The notes under the pieces were generated by a model. The model was not told the DNA's origin and ran no database searches. It saw nothing but the letters and a program-made list of their open reading frames with translations. Positions 1 through 6,727 of a stretch of 6,908 nucleotides of DNA are shown here, piece by piece (within the stretch, counting starts at the first letter, position 1; each line of letters begins with the position of its first letter). The translations under genes were made by a program, and so were the position numbers. Source of the DNA: an uncultured Bacilli bacterium (GTDB taxonomy: Bacteria; Bacillota_I; Bacilli_A; RFN20; CAG-288); assembly GCA_934700375.1 (NCBI GenBank), contig CAKUXT010000109.1, positions 1 to 6,908 of the forward strand, read 5' to 3'.

Positions 1-34
1 AGAAAAAACGACAACCCTTTTCCGAGTTGTCGTT
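1..34 (-). terminator. Rho-independent terminator of the seven-gene operon
   Basis: Read on the minus strand, AACGACAAC and GTTGTCGTT form a perfect 9-bp stem (arms at 26-34 and 7-15). A U·G wobble (25/16) and a C-G pair (24/17) extend it, leaving a GGAAAA loop. The 3' arm runs straight into TTTTTTCT. There is no T-run on the plus-strand side, so it works for leftward transcription only. It lies about 60 nt past the last stop codon. The stretch 35-95 between them shows nothing else and is best read as 3' untranslated RNA. Confidence 0.9.
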
Positions 35-95
35 GAAATACTGGCTTTCTGTCAGCGTCTTAAGTTAATGACATTGCTTTCAAGCCTCTAATTTT

Positions 96-1286
96 TTAAC
101 GCTGTTTCAATAATTCGAGAATATCTGCTTTTTCATCATGAAGAAGGAACGCTTCTTTTCCAATAGGAGAAAGAGACTTATTGACAGTCGAATTGCCTTG
201 GACAGAAACATATCCTTTTCCGCCGAAATCGAGATATCCAACACATTCCCTGATCTCAGGGACAGCATCATAACCGACAAGTTCCGTATCGGAAAGGACT
301 TCTGTCTCATAATCGAGATAGTCTGTGTTCGTAAACAGAGAAGTCATGACTTTGTTGACGGTAGAGGAAACGCAGAGAGAGACAGTAGCATTGATGTTGA
401 CCGCTTCCTCTAACGAAGAGGCGACATAGACCTGATATCCGGTCTCTTCAGAGAGACTCTTCTGAATGCTTTCAAGCTTTGCTAAACTCTCTTCGCTCGG
501 CTTTGTAACAGTTCCGTCATCATTCAGATATTCCTGATAGAAGAGAACAGCATCATAATGATCGGAAGGAAGAACGGAGCCGATGCTCTTGACAGTGAAA
601 AGAGAATAAGGAGAGGCTGCATTGTTTTTGAAGGTGACCTTTCTTCTTTCTCCGTTGTTGTCAGGAAGCGTATAGATCGTATAAGAGAGGGAGCTTTCAT
701 CAGAAAGCGAATAGCAATCCGGTTTGGAATTGTTGGCATCTCCATGATACGGATAGATGAGATAATCGCCATCTGTGACTTTCGAAAAGTCGATGAAGAA
801 CTTGTTGCCAGAGAAGAGAGAACGATTGCTAAGTGCTGTCATCGTATCATTGGTCAAATCATAAAGAGAAAAATCAGTGATGGTCGAATCCGAAGAGAAC
901 TGATGGCTTTTGATCGCATTCGGAGTGATCTTGTATTCTGAAAGGAAGAACTTGCTTCCGACAAAAGCATAATCATAAATCTTCTTTCTGTTGTTCTGTC
1001 CGAAAGAAGAATAGACGTTTTTGCTCTCTGTCACGCTCTTTCCAGTCAGTGTCAGATAGGAGTTGATATTGTTCTGATTGCCATTGCCATCGATGATTCT
1101 GGCGCTGAGACAATAGAGAGAAAACGCCAAAACGCCACAAGAAAGAAGGAGTGTGAAAGCACGAAGGAAAGAATGCTTCTTTTCTTTTTTCACCTCAGGC
1201 TGATCTGCCGAATCGTTTTCACTGACAGGCTGGTTCAAAGTCTCATTCTGGACTTCTTCCTGTTCTGTTTTCTTCTTTCCAAACAT
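96..1286 (-). CDS. Single-pass membrane protein with large extracytoplasmic domain, function unknown
   Basis: I do not recognise this 396-residue protein. Residues 1-38 are a charged, probably disordered cytoplasmic tail ending in KKEKK. Residues about 40-61 are one hydrophobic segment. By the positive-inside rule the remaining ~335 residues are outside the cell. That part has a beta-rich stretch rich in Ser, Asn, Asp and Tyr (about 105-235), then a stretch that looks alpha/beta (about 245-396). The hydrophobic segment lacks a convincing lipobox, so it is more likely an uncleaved anchor than a lipoprotein signal. The start is set at the ATG at 1286 because GAGGTG lies 6 nt upstream. A GTG three codons earlier (1295) is inside that Shine-Dalgarno sequence and is an unlikely start. 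The gene begins 14 bp after the asnS stop, is the last gene of the operon, and ends with TAA before the terminator. A cell-envelope role is inference only. Confidence 0.85.
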   Translation of the reverse strand: MFGKKKTEQEEVQNETLNQPVSENDSADQPEVKKEKKHSFLRAFTLLLSCGVLAFSLYCLSARIIDGNGNQNNINSYLTLTGKSVTESKNVYSSFGQNNRKKIYDYAFVGSKFFLSEYKITPNAIKSHQFSSDSTITDFSLYDLTNDTMTALSNRSLFSGNKFFIDFSKVTDGDYLIYPYHGDANNSKPDCYSLSDESSLSYTIYTLPDNNGERRKVTFKNNAASPYSLFTVKSIGSVLPSDHYDAVLFYQEYLNDDGTVTKPSEESLAKLESIQKSLSEETGYQVYVASSLEEAVNINATVSLCVSSTVNKVMTSLFTNTDYLDYETEVLSDTELVGYDAVPEIRECVGYLDFGGKGYVSVQGNSTVNKSLSPIGKEAFLLHDEKADILELLKQR

Positions 1287-1292
1287 CGTTAT

Positions 1293-1298
1293 CACCTC
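1293..1298 (-). promoter_or_regulatory. Shine-Dalgarno site that fixes the start of the last gene
   Basis: The minus strand reads TTGAGGTGATAACGATG. GAGGTG lies 6 nt before ATG, normal SD spacing. The GTG that would lengthen the protein by three residues is part of this motif, so a start there would have no SD of its own. The ATG at 1286 is therefore preferred. Confidence 0.8.
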
Positions 1299-1300
1299 AA

Positions 1301-2686
1301 TTAGAAGAGCATATCCTTATAGCAACGAGGATAAGGAAGCGTATCACGGATGTTGTTCATGCCTGTGACAAGCATGACAAGTCTTTCAAAGCCTAAACCG
1401 AAGCCGGAATGAGGAATGGATCCGTTTCTTCTTAAGTCAAGATACCACTCATAGGCGGGAATATTCATATTGAGTTCGTTCATACGATTGAGAAGCTTTG
1501 TGTAGTCACTCTCTCTTTCGCTTCCGCCGCAGAGCTCACCGATGAAAGGAACAAGAAGGTCAACAGCACCGACAGTCTTTCCATCATCGTTCTGCTTCAT
1601 ATAGAAAGCCTTAATATCCTTAGGATAATCGGTAAGGAAGATCGGTCCCTTGAAGACTTTCTCAGTCAGATAACGTTCATGTTCACTGCCTAAATCGAGT
1701 CCGAACTTGATGTCGCTGACTTCGAACTTGACGCCATCTTTGACAGCCTTCTGTAAAATTTCAATGGCTTCTTCATATTTGACTCTGGTGAAAGGAGTGT
1801 TGATAAACTCATCCAATCTTGCCTTTAAATCTTTATCGACAAAGTTGTAGAAGAACTCCATATCCTGTGCGCAGTCCTTCAAGGTGTTCTTGACGACATA
1901 TTTGAGGAAGTCCTCTTCGATATCGCAAAGATCGCTTAAGTGTGCCCAGGTGATTTCAGGTTCAATCATCCAGAATTCAGCAGCATGTCTTACAGTGTTG
2001 CTCTTCTCAGCGCGGAAGGTCGGACCGAAGGTGTAGACCTTTCCATAAGTGAGAGCAAAAGGCTCGACATGAAGCTGGCCGGAGACTGTAAGATGGACAT
2101 TGTCCTTGTTGAAGTATTCTTCAGGATGTTTGCTGTCTGCATTGACATTGAAGGTCTGTCCTTCGCCTTCGCAGTCATTTGCAGTAAGAATCGGCGTATG
2201 GATCCAATAATAGCCATGAGAGTGGAAATATTCATGGATGTAATAGGCCAAAGTGCTTCTGACGCGGAAAACAGCATTGAAAGTATTGGTCTTCATTCTC
2301 CACTGAGGATAGTTTCTCAGATATTCGAAAGAAGTTTTCTTCTTCTGAAGCGGATAGGATTCATCGACAGGGCCGACAAGCTCGACATGATCGGTATCGA
2401 CTTCAAAGGGCTGCTTGTTTTCAGGGGTGAACTTCAAGACGCCTGTTGCCTTGATGGTGCTTCCAAGCTTTGCCTGAAGAGCCATCTCGTCGCCTGCTTT
2501 GTAAACAATCTGAACGTTCTTGAAGCATGAGCCGTCATTGACAGAAAGGAAGCCGATATCACCGAAGGTACGGTTGGTTCTGACAAAGCCGCCGACAGTG
2601 ACTGTGGTGCCATCAAGAGAGGAAAGCTCTCCTGTTTCTGCCATCTCGTAGAGTCTCTTGACTGAATACTTTTCATTTAAATCCAT
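1301..2686 (-). CDS. asnS: Asparaginyl-tRNA synthetase
   Basis: This cytosolic class IIb synthetase joins asparagine to tRNA-Asn using ATP. At 461 residues it is the normal full length. An N-terminal OB-fold anticodon-binding domain covers about residues 28-105 (VGGFVRTNRTFGDIGF). The catalytic domain follows from about 120. Motif 2 is at 221-246 (GPTFRAEKSN, then RHAAEFWMIEPE). This is the AsnRS form, not the AspRS form. Motif 3 is at 427-436 (SGFGLGFERL), followed by TGMNNIRD. ATG at 2686 has AAAGGAG 9 nt upstream, overlapping the tsaD stop. Only 14 bp separate it from tsaD, so it is co-transcribed with the t6A genes. The C-terminus reads PYPRCYKDMLF, where many relatives have a PFPRTPG-type ending. 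This is a minor variation away from the active site. Presence of asnS shows that Asn-tRNA can be made directly. The identification is firm. Confidence 0.98.
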   Translation of the reverse strand: MDLNEKYSVKRLYEMAETGELSSLDGTTVTVGGFVRTNRTFGDIGFLSVNDGSCFKNVQIVYKAGDEMALQAKLGSTIKATGVLKFTPENKQPFEVDTDHVELVGPVDESYPLQKKKTSFEYLRNYPQWRMKTNTFNAVFRVRSTLAYYIHEYFHSHGYYWIHTPILTANDCEGEGQTFNVNADSKHPEEYFNKDNVHLTVSGQLHVEPFALTYGKVYTFGPTFRAEKSNTVRHAAEFWMIEPEITWAHLSDLCDIEEDFLKYVVKNTLKDCAQDMEFFYNFVDKDLKARLDEFINTPFTRVKYEEAIEILQKAVKDGVKFEVSDIKFGLDLGSEHERYLTEKVFKGPIFLTDYPKDIKAFYMKQNDDGKTVGAVDLLVPFIGELCGGSERESDYTKLLNRMNELNMNIPAYEWYLDLRRNGSIPHSGFGLGFERLVMLVTGMNNIRDTLPYPRCYKDMLF

Positions 2687-2695
2687 AATTTTATT

Positions 2696-2703
2696 CTCCT
2701 TTA
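2696..2703 (-). promoter_or_regulatory. asnS Shine-Dalgarno site fused to the tsaD stop codon
   Basis: The minus strand reads TAAAGGAG, in which TAA is the tsaD stop codon and AAAGGAG is the asnS Shine-Dalgarno sequence, 9 nt from its ATG. A ribosome finishing tsaD is thus placed on the asnS initiation site, which suggests coupled or re-initiating translation. Confidence 0.8.
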
Positions 2704-3729
2704 TTTTCCTTCATCTTCTAAATTTCTGTTCGGTTCGCTTGAGAAGTCCATCGAAGCAAAGCGGTTCTGCTCAATCATATGATGGGCGACTTTTGCAATC
2801 ATTGCAGCGTTGTCTGTTGTGCACCAAAGCGGTGGAATCATGACCTCGATGTCAGTCGATGCAAATCTTCTGTTCACCTCTTCACGAAGATAGGAGTTTG
2901 CGCTGACACCTCCGCCGACAACGACCTGCTTGACATGATAATCCTGACTTGCCTTATAAAGCTTGTCGAGGAGCTGATTGACAAAGTTGACTTCCGTAGA
3001 ACGGGCATAGCATCTGATGACATCATCGCTGAGCTTTCCGTTCTCGTCTTTCTCTTCCTTCTCAATCATTCTGACCAGATGTGATTTCAGTCCGGAATAA
3101 GAGAGATTGTAACCATCAACCTTCGGTTTCGGTAGCGGGAAAGTCTCAATGGAAGGATCACGGCTTACCTTATCGATCATGACACCGCCAGGATAAGGAA
3201 GTCCTAAGGAACGGGCGACCTTATCGAAGGCTTCGCCGATTGCATCGTCCTCTGTCTCTCCGATGATTTCAAAATGCAGCGGAGAAGGAAGATAAACGAT
3301 TTCAGAGTTTCCGCCTGATGCGATCAAAGCGATAAGAGGATAGTGGAAGTCTGTGACATATTCATTTGCATAAATGTGACCGGCGAGATGATGAACGGAA
3401 AGAAGCGGGACGTTGAGATACTGCGCAATGGTCTTAGCGGCCATCACACCGATCTGAAGAGCGCCGGGGAGTCCAGGTCCGCCTGTGACTGCAACATGCG
3501 TGATCGTATTGTAGTCAAAACCCTTTAAGGAGAGCGCATAAGAGAGAACTTTGGTGATGTTCTTCAAGTGCAGTCTGCTTGCGAGTTCGGGATAGACACC
3601 GCCGAATCTCTGATGGTCCGCAATCTGTGTATTGACTGAATTGACCATCAATTCCTTTCCGTTTTTCAGAATCGCTATCGCTGTTTCATCGCAGCTGGAT
3701 TCTATCGCCAGAATAATTTCATCTTTCAT
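2701..3729 (-). CDS. tsaD: tRNA N6-adenosine threonylcarbamoyltransferase TsaD
   Basis: This is the catalytic subunit that transfers threonylcarbamoyl from threonylcarbamoyl-AMP to A37 of ANN-decoding tRNAs, together with TsaB and TsaE. It is full length (342 residues) with an ASKHA fold. Visible motifs are IESSCDET (9-16), HQRFGGVYPELASRLH (39-54), GGPGLPGA (83-90), HHLAGH (113-118), GEAFDKVARSLGLPYPGG (165-182), YSGLK (211-215), VVVGGGVSANSYLREE (269-284) and TDNAAM (305-310). By family analogy H114, H118 and D306 bind the metal. One oddity is SGGNSE at 138-143, where the family usually has SGGHT. ATG at 3729 has AAAGGA 9 nt upstream and overlaps the rimI stop as ATGA. Its tsaB and tsaE partners lie just upstream in the same operon. 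The identification is firm. Confidence 0.98.
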   Translation of the reverse strand: MKDEIILAIESSCDETAIAILKNGKELMVNSVNTQIADHQRFGGVYPELASRLHLKNITKVLSYALSLKGFDYNTITHVAVTGGPGLPGALQIGVMAAKTIAQYLNVPLLSVHHLAGHIYANEYVTDFHYPLIALIASGGNSEIVYLPSPLHFEIIGETEDDAIGEAFDKVARSLGLPYPGGVMIDKVSRDPSIETFPLPKPKVDGYNLSYSGLKSHLVRMIEKEEKDENGKLSDDVIRCYARSTEVNFVNQLLDKLYKASQDYHVKQVVVGGGVSANSYLREEVNRRFASTDIEVMIPPLWCTTDNAAMIAKVAHHMIEQNRFASMDFSSEPNRNLEDEGK

Positions 3730-4163
3730 GGAACAAGTTCCTTTCTATAACAAAGAGCATCTTCGACAGGGAACAGATAATAATTTTTTCTTCTTCTGTA
3801 GAGAACAAATCCGTTCTTCTCATATAAGGAGATGGCACGGATGTTGTGTTCTCTGACTTCGAGGAATACTGTCTTTGTCTGATACTCCTTCTTTAACAGT
3901 TCAAACGCATTATGAAGCAATTGATTGCTGTATCCTTTCCCTTCCTCTTCTTTCCTGATGGCAAGATAATCAATCTCCGCCTCATCAAGAGAGATTGACA
4001 AAGCGACAAAAGCGATGACTCTCTTATCAAGAGCAAGAAGAATCATCTTCTTGTCTTCATCCATAAGATAAGAAGTGAGGTTTTCTTCTTTCATCCCTTC
4101 GATTCTCTGATAAGGAAGAGAAGAGAGGTCAAAGGAAGAAGAGGCAATCATTGTTTCTATCAT
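3726..4163 (-). CDS. rimI: RimI-type GNAT N-alpha-acetyltransferase
   Basis: This is a GNAT-family protein of 145 residues, about normal for RimI (around 150). RimI uses acetyl-CoA to acetylate the N-terminal alanine of ribosomal protein bS18. Some homologues act more broadly. The central strand EAEIDYLAI is at 61-69 and the acetyl-CoA loop EEEGKG at 72-77. LEVREHNIRAISLYEKNGF (101-119) is the RimI signature, and its Tyr114 is in the usual catalytic position. NYY (127-129) and EDALCYRKEL (134-143) match the RimI C-terminus. The acetyl-CoA loop starts with Glu where Q/RxxGxG/A has Gln or Arg, which is unusual. The ATG at 4163 overlaps the tsaB stop as ATGA and has no strong SD, so it probably depends on translational coupling. 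The stop is TGA. Placement between tsaB and tsaD is common in Bacillota. Confidence 0.93.
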   Translation of the reverse strand: MIETMIASSSFDLSSLPYQRIEGMKEENLTSYLMDEDKKMILLALDKRVIAFVALSISLDEAEIDYLAIRKEEEGKGYSNQLLHNAFELLKKEYQTKTVFLEVREHNIRAISLYEKNGFVLYRRRKNYYLFPVEDALCYRKELVP

Positions 4164-4762
4164 ATCTTCAATAAATATTCAGGGAGGAAGTCTTCTTCAT
4201 CAGCGGAGAAGTTTCTGAACTTCTCTTTCTCCTCCATCATCAGGTCAAGGACATCGACTGCAATGATATTGCGGCCTTTGAGTTCCTCATTGGCCATTGC
4301 ATCTTTCTTTTCGATGACGATATCAGAATCATGAAGGGAAGGAATATCTTCCTTGTCGACACGGACAAAGGAAGTCTTATCGTCTTCTTTGCTTCCATAA
4401 TAGAGATTACCGTTACGATCAGACAATGCAGCATGTTCTCCTTTTTGCATAAAGAGATCAAGTGTCGGAATGCCATACAGTTCGATATTCGGATTGAAGG
4501 CATAGATCGTACGGGGAATGGTCAGTCCTAAACGGATGCCAGTGTTGCTTCCAGGGCCTAAAAGAAGATAGAAAGCATCGACATCTTTCAAGGAGACAGA
4601 AGCCTCATCGAAGAGTTTCTGCATTCCTAAATGCATGCTTTCCAACGCTTTTTTAGGATCGGGAAGTTCAGTCTTGAACTTCTCCTCCCCATAAAGCAGA
4701 CCTAACTGCAGTGCCTTTGTCGCACTGTTGATGAACAATGATATTTTTTTATTCTCTTTCAT
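4160..4762 (-). CDS. tsaB: t6A biosynthesis subunit TsaB
   Basis: This is the non-catalytic ASKHA-fold partner of TsaD in the bacterial t6A complex. It dimerises with TsaD and helps recruit TsaE. The diagnostic motif is LGPGSNTGIRLGL at 68-80, the TsaB form of GPGSFTGLRIGL, and the C-terminus FLPEYLLKI resembles the usual PxYLR ending. At 200 residues it is on the short side of the family (roughly 220-240). The N-terminal phosphate-binding strand reads FINSATK (10-16), where relatives have an IDTST-like sequence, so the usual Asp is Asn. The start codon lies inside the end of tsaE (14-bp overlap) and has no strong SD, so translation is probably coupled. The stop TGA overlaps the rimI start. 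The call is secure from motif plus neighbours, although overall sequence is divergent. Confidence 0.94.
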   Translation of the reverse strand: MKENKKISLFINSATKALQLGLLYGEEKFKTELPDPKKALESMHLGMQKLFDEASVSLKDVDAFYLLLGPGSNTGIRLGLTIPRTIYAFNPNIELYGIPTLDLFMQKGEHAALSDRNGNLYYGSKEDDKTSFVRVDKEDIPSLHDSDIVIEKKDAMANEELKGRNIIAVDVLDLMMEEKEKFRNFSADEEDFLPEYLLKI

Positions 4763-5192
4763 CTTGAATCACAATCTTTCTTTTTTCTTCGCCTAAATAA
4801 GTGAGCTCAACACGGATGACAGGATGATAGGAAAGAAGTGTCTTGTTTCCGAAGTTCGGCCATTCGACATAAGTGATGACCTTCTTATCTCCTAAGACTT
4901 CATCAAGTCCGATATCTTTTCTCTCATCATCACAGTCTTCAAGTCGATAGCAATCGACATGATAGAGGGTAAATTGATTGCCCTGATAGACCTTGATGAG
5001 ATTGAATGTCGGAGAATTGATGATTCTTTTGACACCTAATGCTTTTCCGACTCCTTGGCAGAAAGCAGTCTTTCCCGCTCCTAAAGGACCGGTAGCAAGA
5101 ATCACTTCACCTCCCTTAAAAGTCGAGACAAGATCTTTTGCTACCTGCTGTGTTTCCTCTTTGCTGTTTGTAATGAATTCCTGAATCTTCAT
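4749..5192 (-). CDS. tsaE: t6A biosynthesis ATPase TsaE
   Basis: This P-loop ATPase binds the TsaB-TsaD dimer and resets it between cycles of threonylcarbamoyl transfer. It is 147 residues, normal for the family. It shows Walker A GPLGAGKT (35-42), the TsaE switch-like SPTFNLIKVY (60-69), HVDCYRL (78-84) with Asp80 in the expected Mg-binding position, and EW (110-111). The ATG at 5192 starts 3 bp after the upstream membrane-protein stop codon. No good Shine-Dalgarno sequence lies before it, so initiation may rely on ribosomes finishing the upstream gene. It ends with TAA, 14 bp into tsaB. No missing catalytic residue is seen. The identification is firm. Confidence 0.97.
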   Translation of the reverse strand: MKIQEFITNSKEETQQVAKDLVSTFKGGEVILATGPLGAGKTAFCQGVGKALGVKRIINSPTFNLIKVYQGNQFTLYHVDCYRLEDCDDERKDIGLDEVLGDKKVITYVEWPNFGNKTLLSYHPVIRVELTYLGEEKRKIVIQDERE

Positions 5193-5195
5193 AAA

Positions 5196-6650
5196 TTATT
5201 CTGCTTTAGAGGAAATGATCTTTTCCATATTGTCGACGAAAGCAAAGATTCTGTCATTGGACTCTTTGAAAGCTTCGACACTTCCAGGAGTCTGTCTGTT
5301 CTTGACAGGGACATTCATGATGTCATCGGAGAGGTTGACACCGATTCTGGTACCGAAAGAGTTGACGGAAATGAAGAGGGACTGAACAATCTGATTCGGA
5401 ACGATGGCATTGAGAAGAGCGACGGATTCTGCATCGAAGAACTTCTTGGCCTGAGTAGGATTTGCGACATAGCAGATGATGTTGTTTCTCAGTCCAGGAA
5501 CCTTAGTTGCCTTGAAACCGGTGAGATAATCAGGAAGATTGGTGAAGTCTCTATCACCCATGAAGTAGAGGATGAAGCTCTCGTCAGAAGTGACTTTGAG
5601 ATCATAAGCATAGAATCTTCCGAACAATCCATAACGATTGGTCTTGTTTTCGTTGTTCTTCTTGTTCTTCTCGACATCCTTGGCCTTCTTTTCAGCGCCG
5701 TTGGTGTTATTGGCTTCATCGGCAAGATCGATATCGACAAGAGTCATATCCTTATCCTGAAGCTCAGTGGTTCCGGTAAAGGTATCGTCAAGATCAGGTT
5801 CGATATAAGGAGTGCCATCGAGATTGATGTATTCCTTCGGCATTTCATTGGCCTTGGAAAGATTGACAGGAGGGATGATGGCAGCCATTTCAGAGATGAC
5901 AAGCTTATGATTCTTTCTGGTGCATTCTAAGACAGAACGGGAATCGATAGAAGAGATCGTACGATAGCAGTGAGCCTGAATGAAGGCAGTCTCATCGACT
6001 TTGGCATCAGGGCAGATGACCGGGCTTTCGACATCCATCTTATAAAGGAGATAGCCGGCCAAAGTATCCTCATAATCGCCAAGATAAGCGTGAATCTGCT
6101 TGGCATCCTTTTTGGCAAAGTGACTTGTCATGATAAAGGAAGCGACGATCAGAACAGCAGAGATGCCTAAGACCGTATAGGTGATCCATGCCAATTCCTT
6201 GTTCTTATTGAGGAAGAAGACAAGAATGACAGCGATAAAGGCAACAAGCATGACGCCGATGGCGACAAAGTTGAACACCTTGGATTTCTTCAGTTTTGCT
6301 AAGTAGCTCTTTCTGACATTCTCGATTTCATCATCGATGTTGGCAAAGCCATCATAGACATAATTGACAGGCTTGAAATAAGCTTCGGCAGTGACCGTGT
6401 TCTGAAGATTGATCTCACCATCGAGCTCATCAGCTTTCATCACATTCTTCAGCTGTTTTTTCTCATCCTCGTTGTCCTGAGGAGAAAGGACGTTAGGATT
6501 GTCCAAATAGGTATCATCCTGCTTCATGTCCTCTGCTTTTAAAGAAGTCTCTTCTTTGACTTCTTCTGTATTTGCAGTTTCATTTTCAGCATTATTCATT
6601 GTCATTTCGGCATTTTCAGTTTGCTTGACTTCTTCGTTTTCGTTGACCAT
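5196..6650 (-). CDS. Two-TM membrane protein with possible DUF3137-like domain, function unknown
   Basis: This is the first gene of the operon, 484 residues from the preferred start. Residues 1-70 are an acidic, Asn/Glu/Thr-rich, probably disordered tail. Two hydrophobic segments follow at about 125-147 and 153-174 with a short loop, placing both termini in the cytoplasm. The C-terminal ~310 residues are soluble. They are interrupted by an acidic then Lys/Asn-rich linker at about 285-338. The part after the linker (340-450) shows GLFGRFYAYDL, YVANPTQAKKFF and LFISVNSFGTRIGV. Their order recalls the 'GLFF.ADF ... Y..DP.EAR ... SF..G.LYIAI' pattern I associate with DUF3137 proteins, which also have a short TM pair at the N-terminus. 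This is a pattern match from memory, not a search. ATG at 6650 has GTGAGG 8 nt upstream. An in-frame ATG at 6680 would add ten residues but has no SD and sits almost on the predicted transcription start. Confidence 0.88.
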   Translation of the reverse strand: MVNENEEVKQTENAEMTMNNAENETANTEEVKEETSLKAEDMKQDDTYLDNPNVLSPQDNEDEKKQLKNVMKADELDGEINLQNTVTAEAYFKPVNYVYDGFANIDDEIENVRKSYLAKLKKSKVFNFVAIGVMLVAFIAVILVFFLNKNKELAWITYTVLGISAVLIVASFIMTSHFAKKDAKQIHAYLGDYEDTLAGYLLYKMDVESPVICPDAKVDETAFIQAHCYRTISSIDSRSVLECTRKNHKLVISEMAAIIPPVNLSKANEMPKEYINLDGTPYIEPDLDDTFTGTTELQDKDMTLVDIDLADEANNTNGAEKKAKDVEKNKKNNENKTNRYGLFGRFYAYDLKVTSDESFILYFMGDRDFTNLPDYLTGFKATKVPGLRNNIICYVANPTQAKKFFDAESVALLNAIVPNQIVQSLFISVNSFGTRIGVNLSDDIMNVPVKNRQTPGSVEAFKESNDRIFAFVDNMEKIISSKAE

Positions 6651-6658
6651 AGGTAAAA

Positions 6659-6664
6659 CCTCAC
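6659..6664 (-). promoter_or_regulatory. Shine-Dalgarno site that fixes the start of the first operon gene
   Basis: The minus strand reads GTGAGG, then 8 nt, then ATG at 6650. The alternative ATG at 6680 is preceded only by ATTTTAACGT and would leave a leader of about two bases. The downstream start is therefore chosen. Confidence 0.75.
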
Positions 6665-6688
6665 TTTCATAGAAAGACATACGTTAAA

Positions 6689-6697
6689 ATTATAGCA
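6689..6697 (-). promoter_or_regulatory. Extended -10 promoter of the seven-gene operon
   Basis: The minus strand reads TGCTATAAT, a perfect -10 hexamer (6689-6694) with the extended TGn element. The position 17 bp upstream (6712-6717) is TATATT, a poor -35, so this is an extended -10 type. Transcription should start near 6682-6684, giving a leader of about 33 nt to the ATG at 6650. No other promoter is evident within the operon. Confidence 0.75.
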
Positions 6698-6709
6698 AAT
6701 AAAATTAGT

Positions 6710-6727
6710 TAAATATATATATATTTA
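6710..6727. repeat. 18-bp perfect AT palindrome over the operon -35 region
   Basis: The sequence TAAATATATATATATTTA is its own reverse complement. It covers the place where the -35 of the leftward promoter would be. It could be a DNA-bending or easily melted element or a binding site, or simply an AT dinucleotide run. Confidence 0.6.

Noticed and set aside
250..560. Faint similarity of the tail-gene C-terminus (GYQVYVASSLEEAVNINA, later IRECVGYLDF) to amidase_3 cell-wall hydrolases
   Set aside because: No zinc-binding DxGHGG-type motif or second His is present and the alignment needs gaps. At best it would be a degenerate relative, so no such function is claimed.
558..941. A 127-codon plus-strand open frame opposite the last operon gene
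   Set aside because: Its product is strongly enriched in Arg and Ile, as expected for the complement of the Ser/Asp/Tyr-rich minus-strand gene. It has no family resemblance.
1080..1170. Possible lipoprotein signal (LLSCG) in the tail-gene product
   Set aside because: The Cys would follow only about nine hydrophobic residues and a ~40-residue N-region, and the hydrophobic stretch continues past it. An uncleaved membrane anchor fits better.
1940..2530. A 196-codon open frame on the plus strand opposite asnS
   Set aside because: It lies wholly antisense to a certain, conserved gene, has no recognisable motif or SD-start pairing, and reads like the complement of AsnRS codons.
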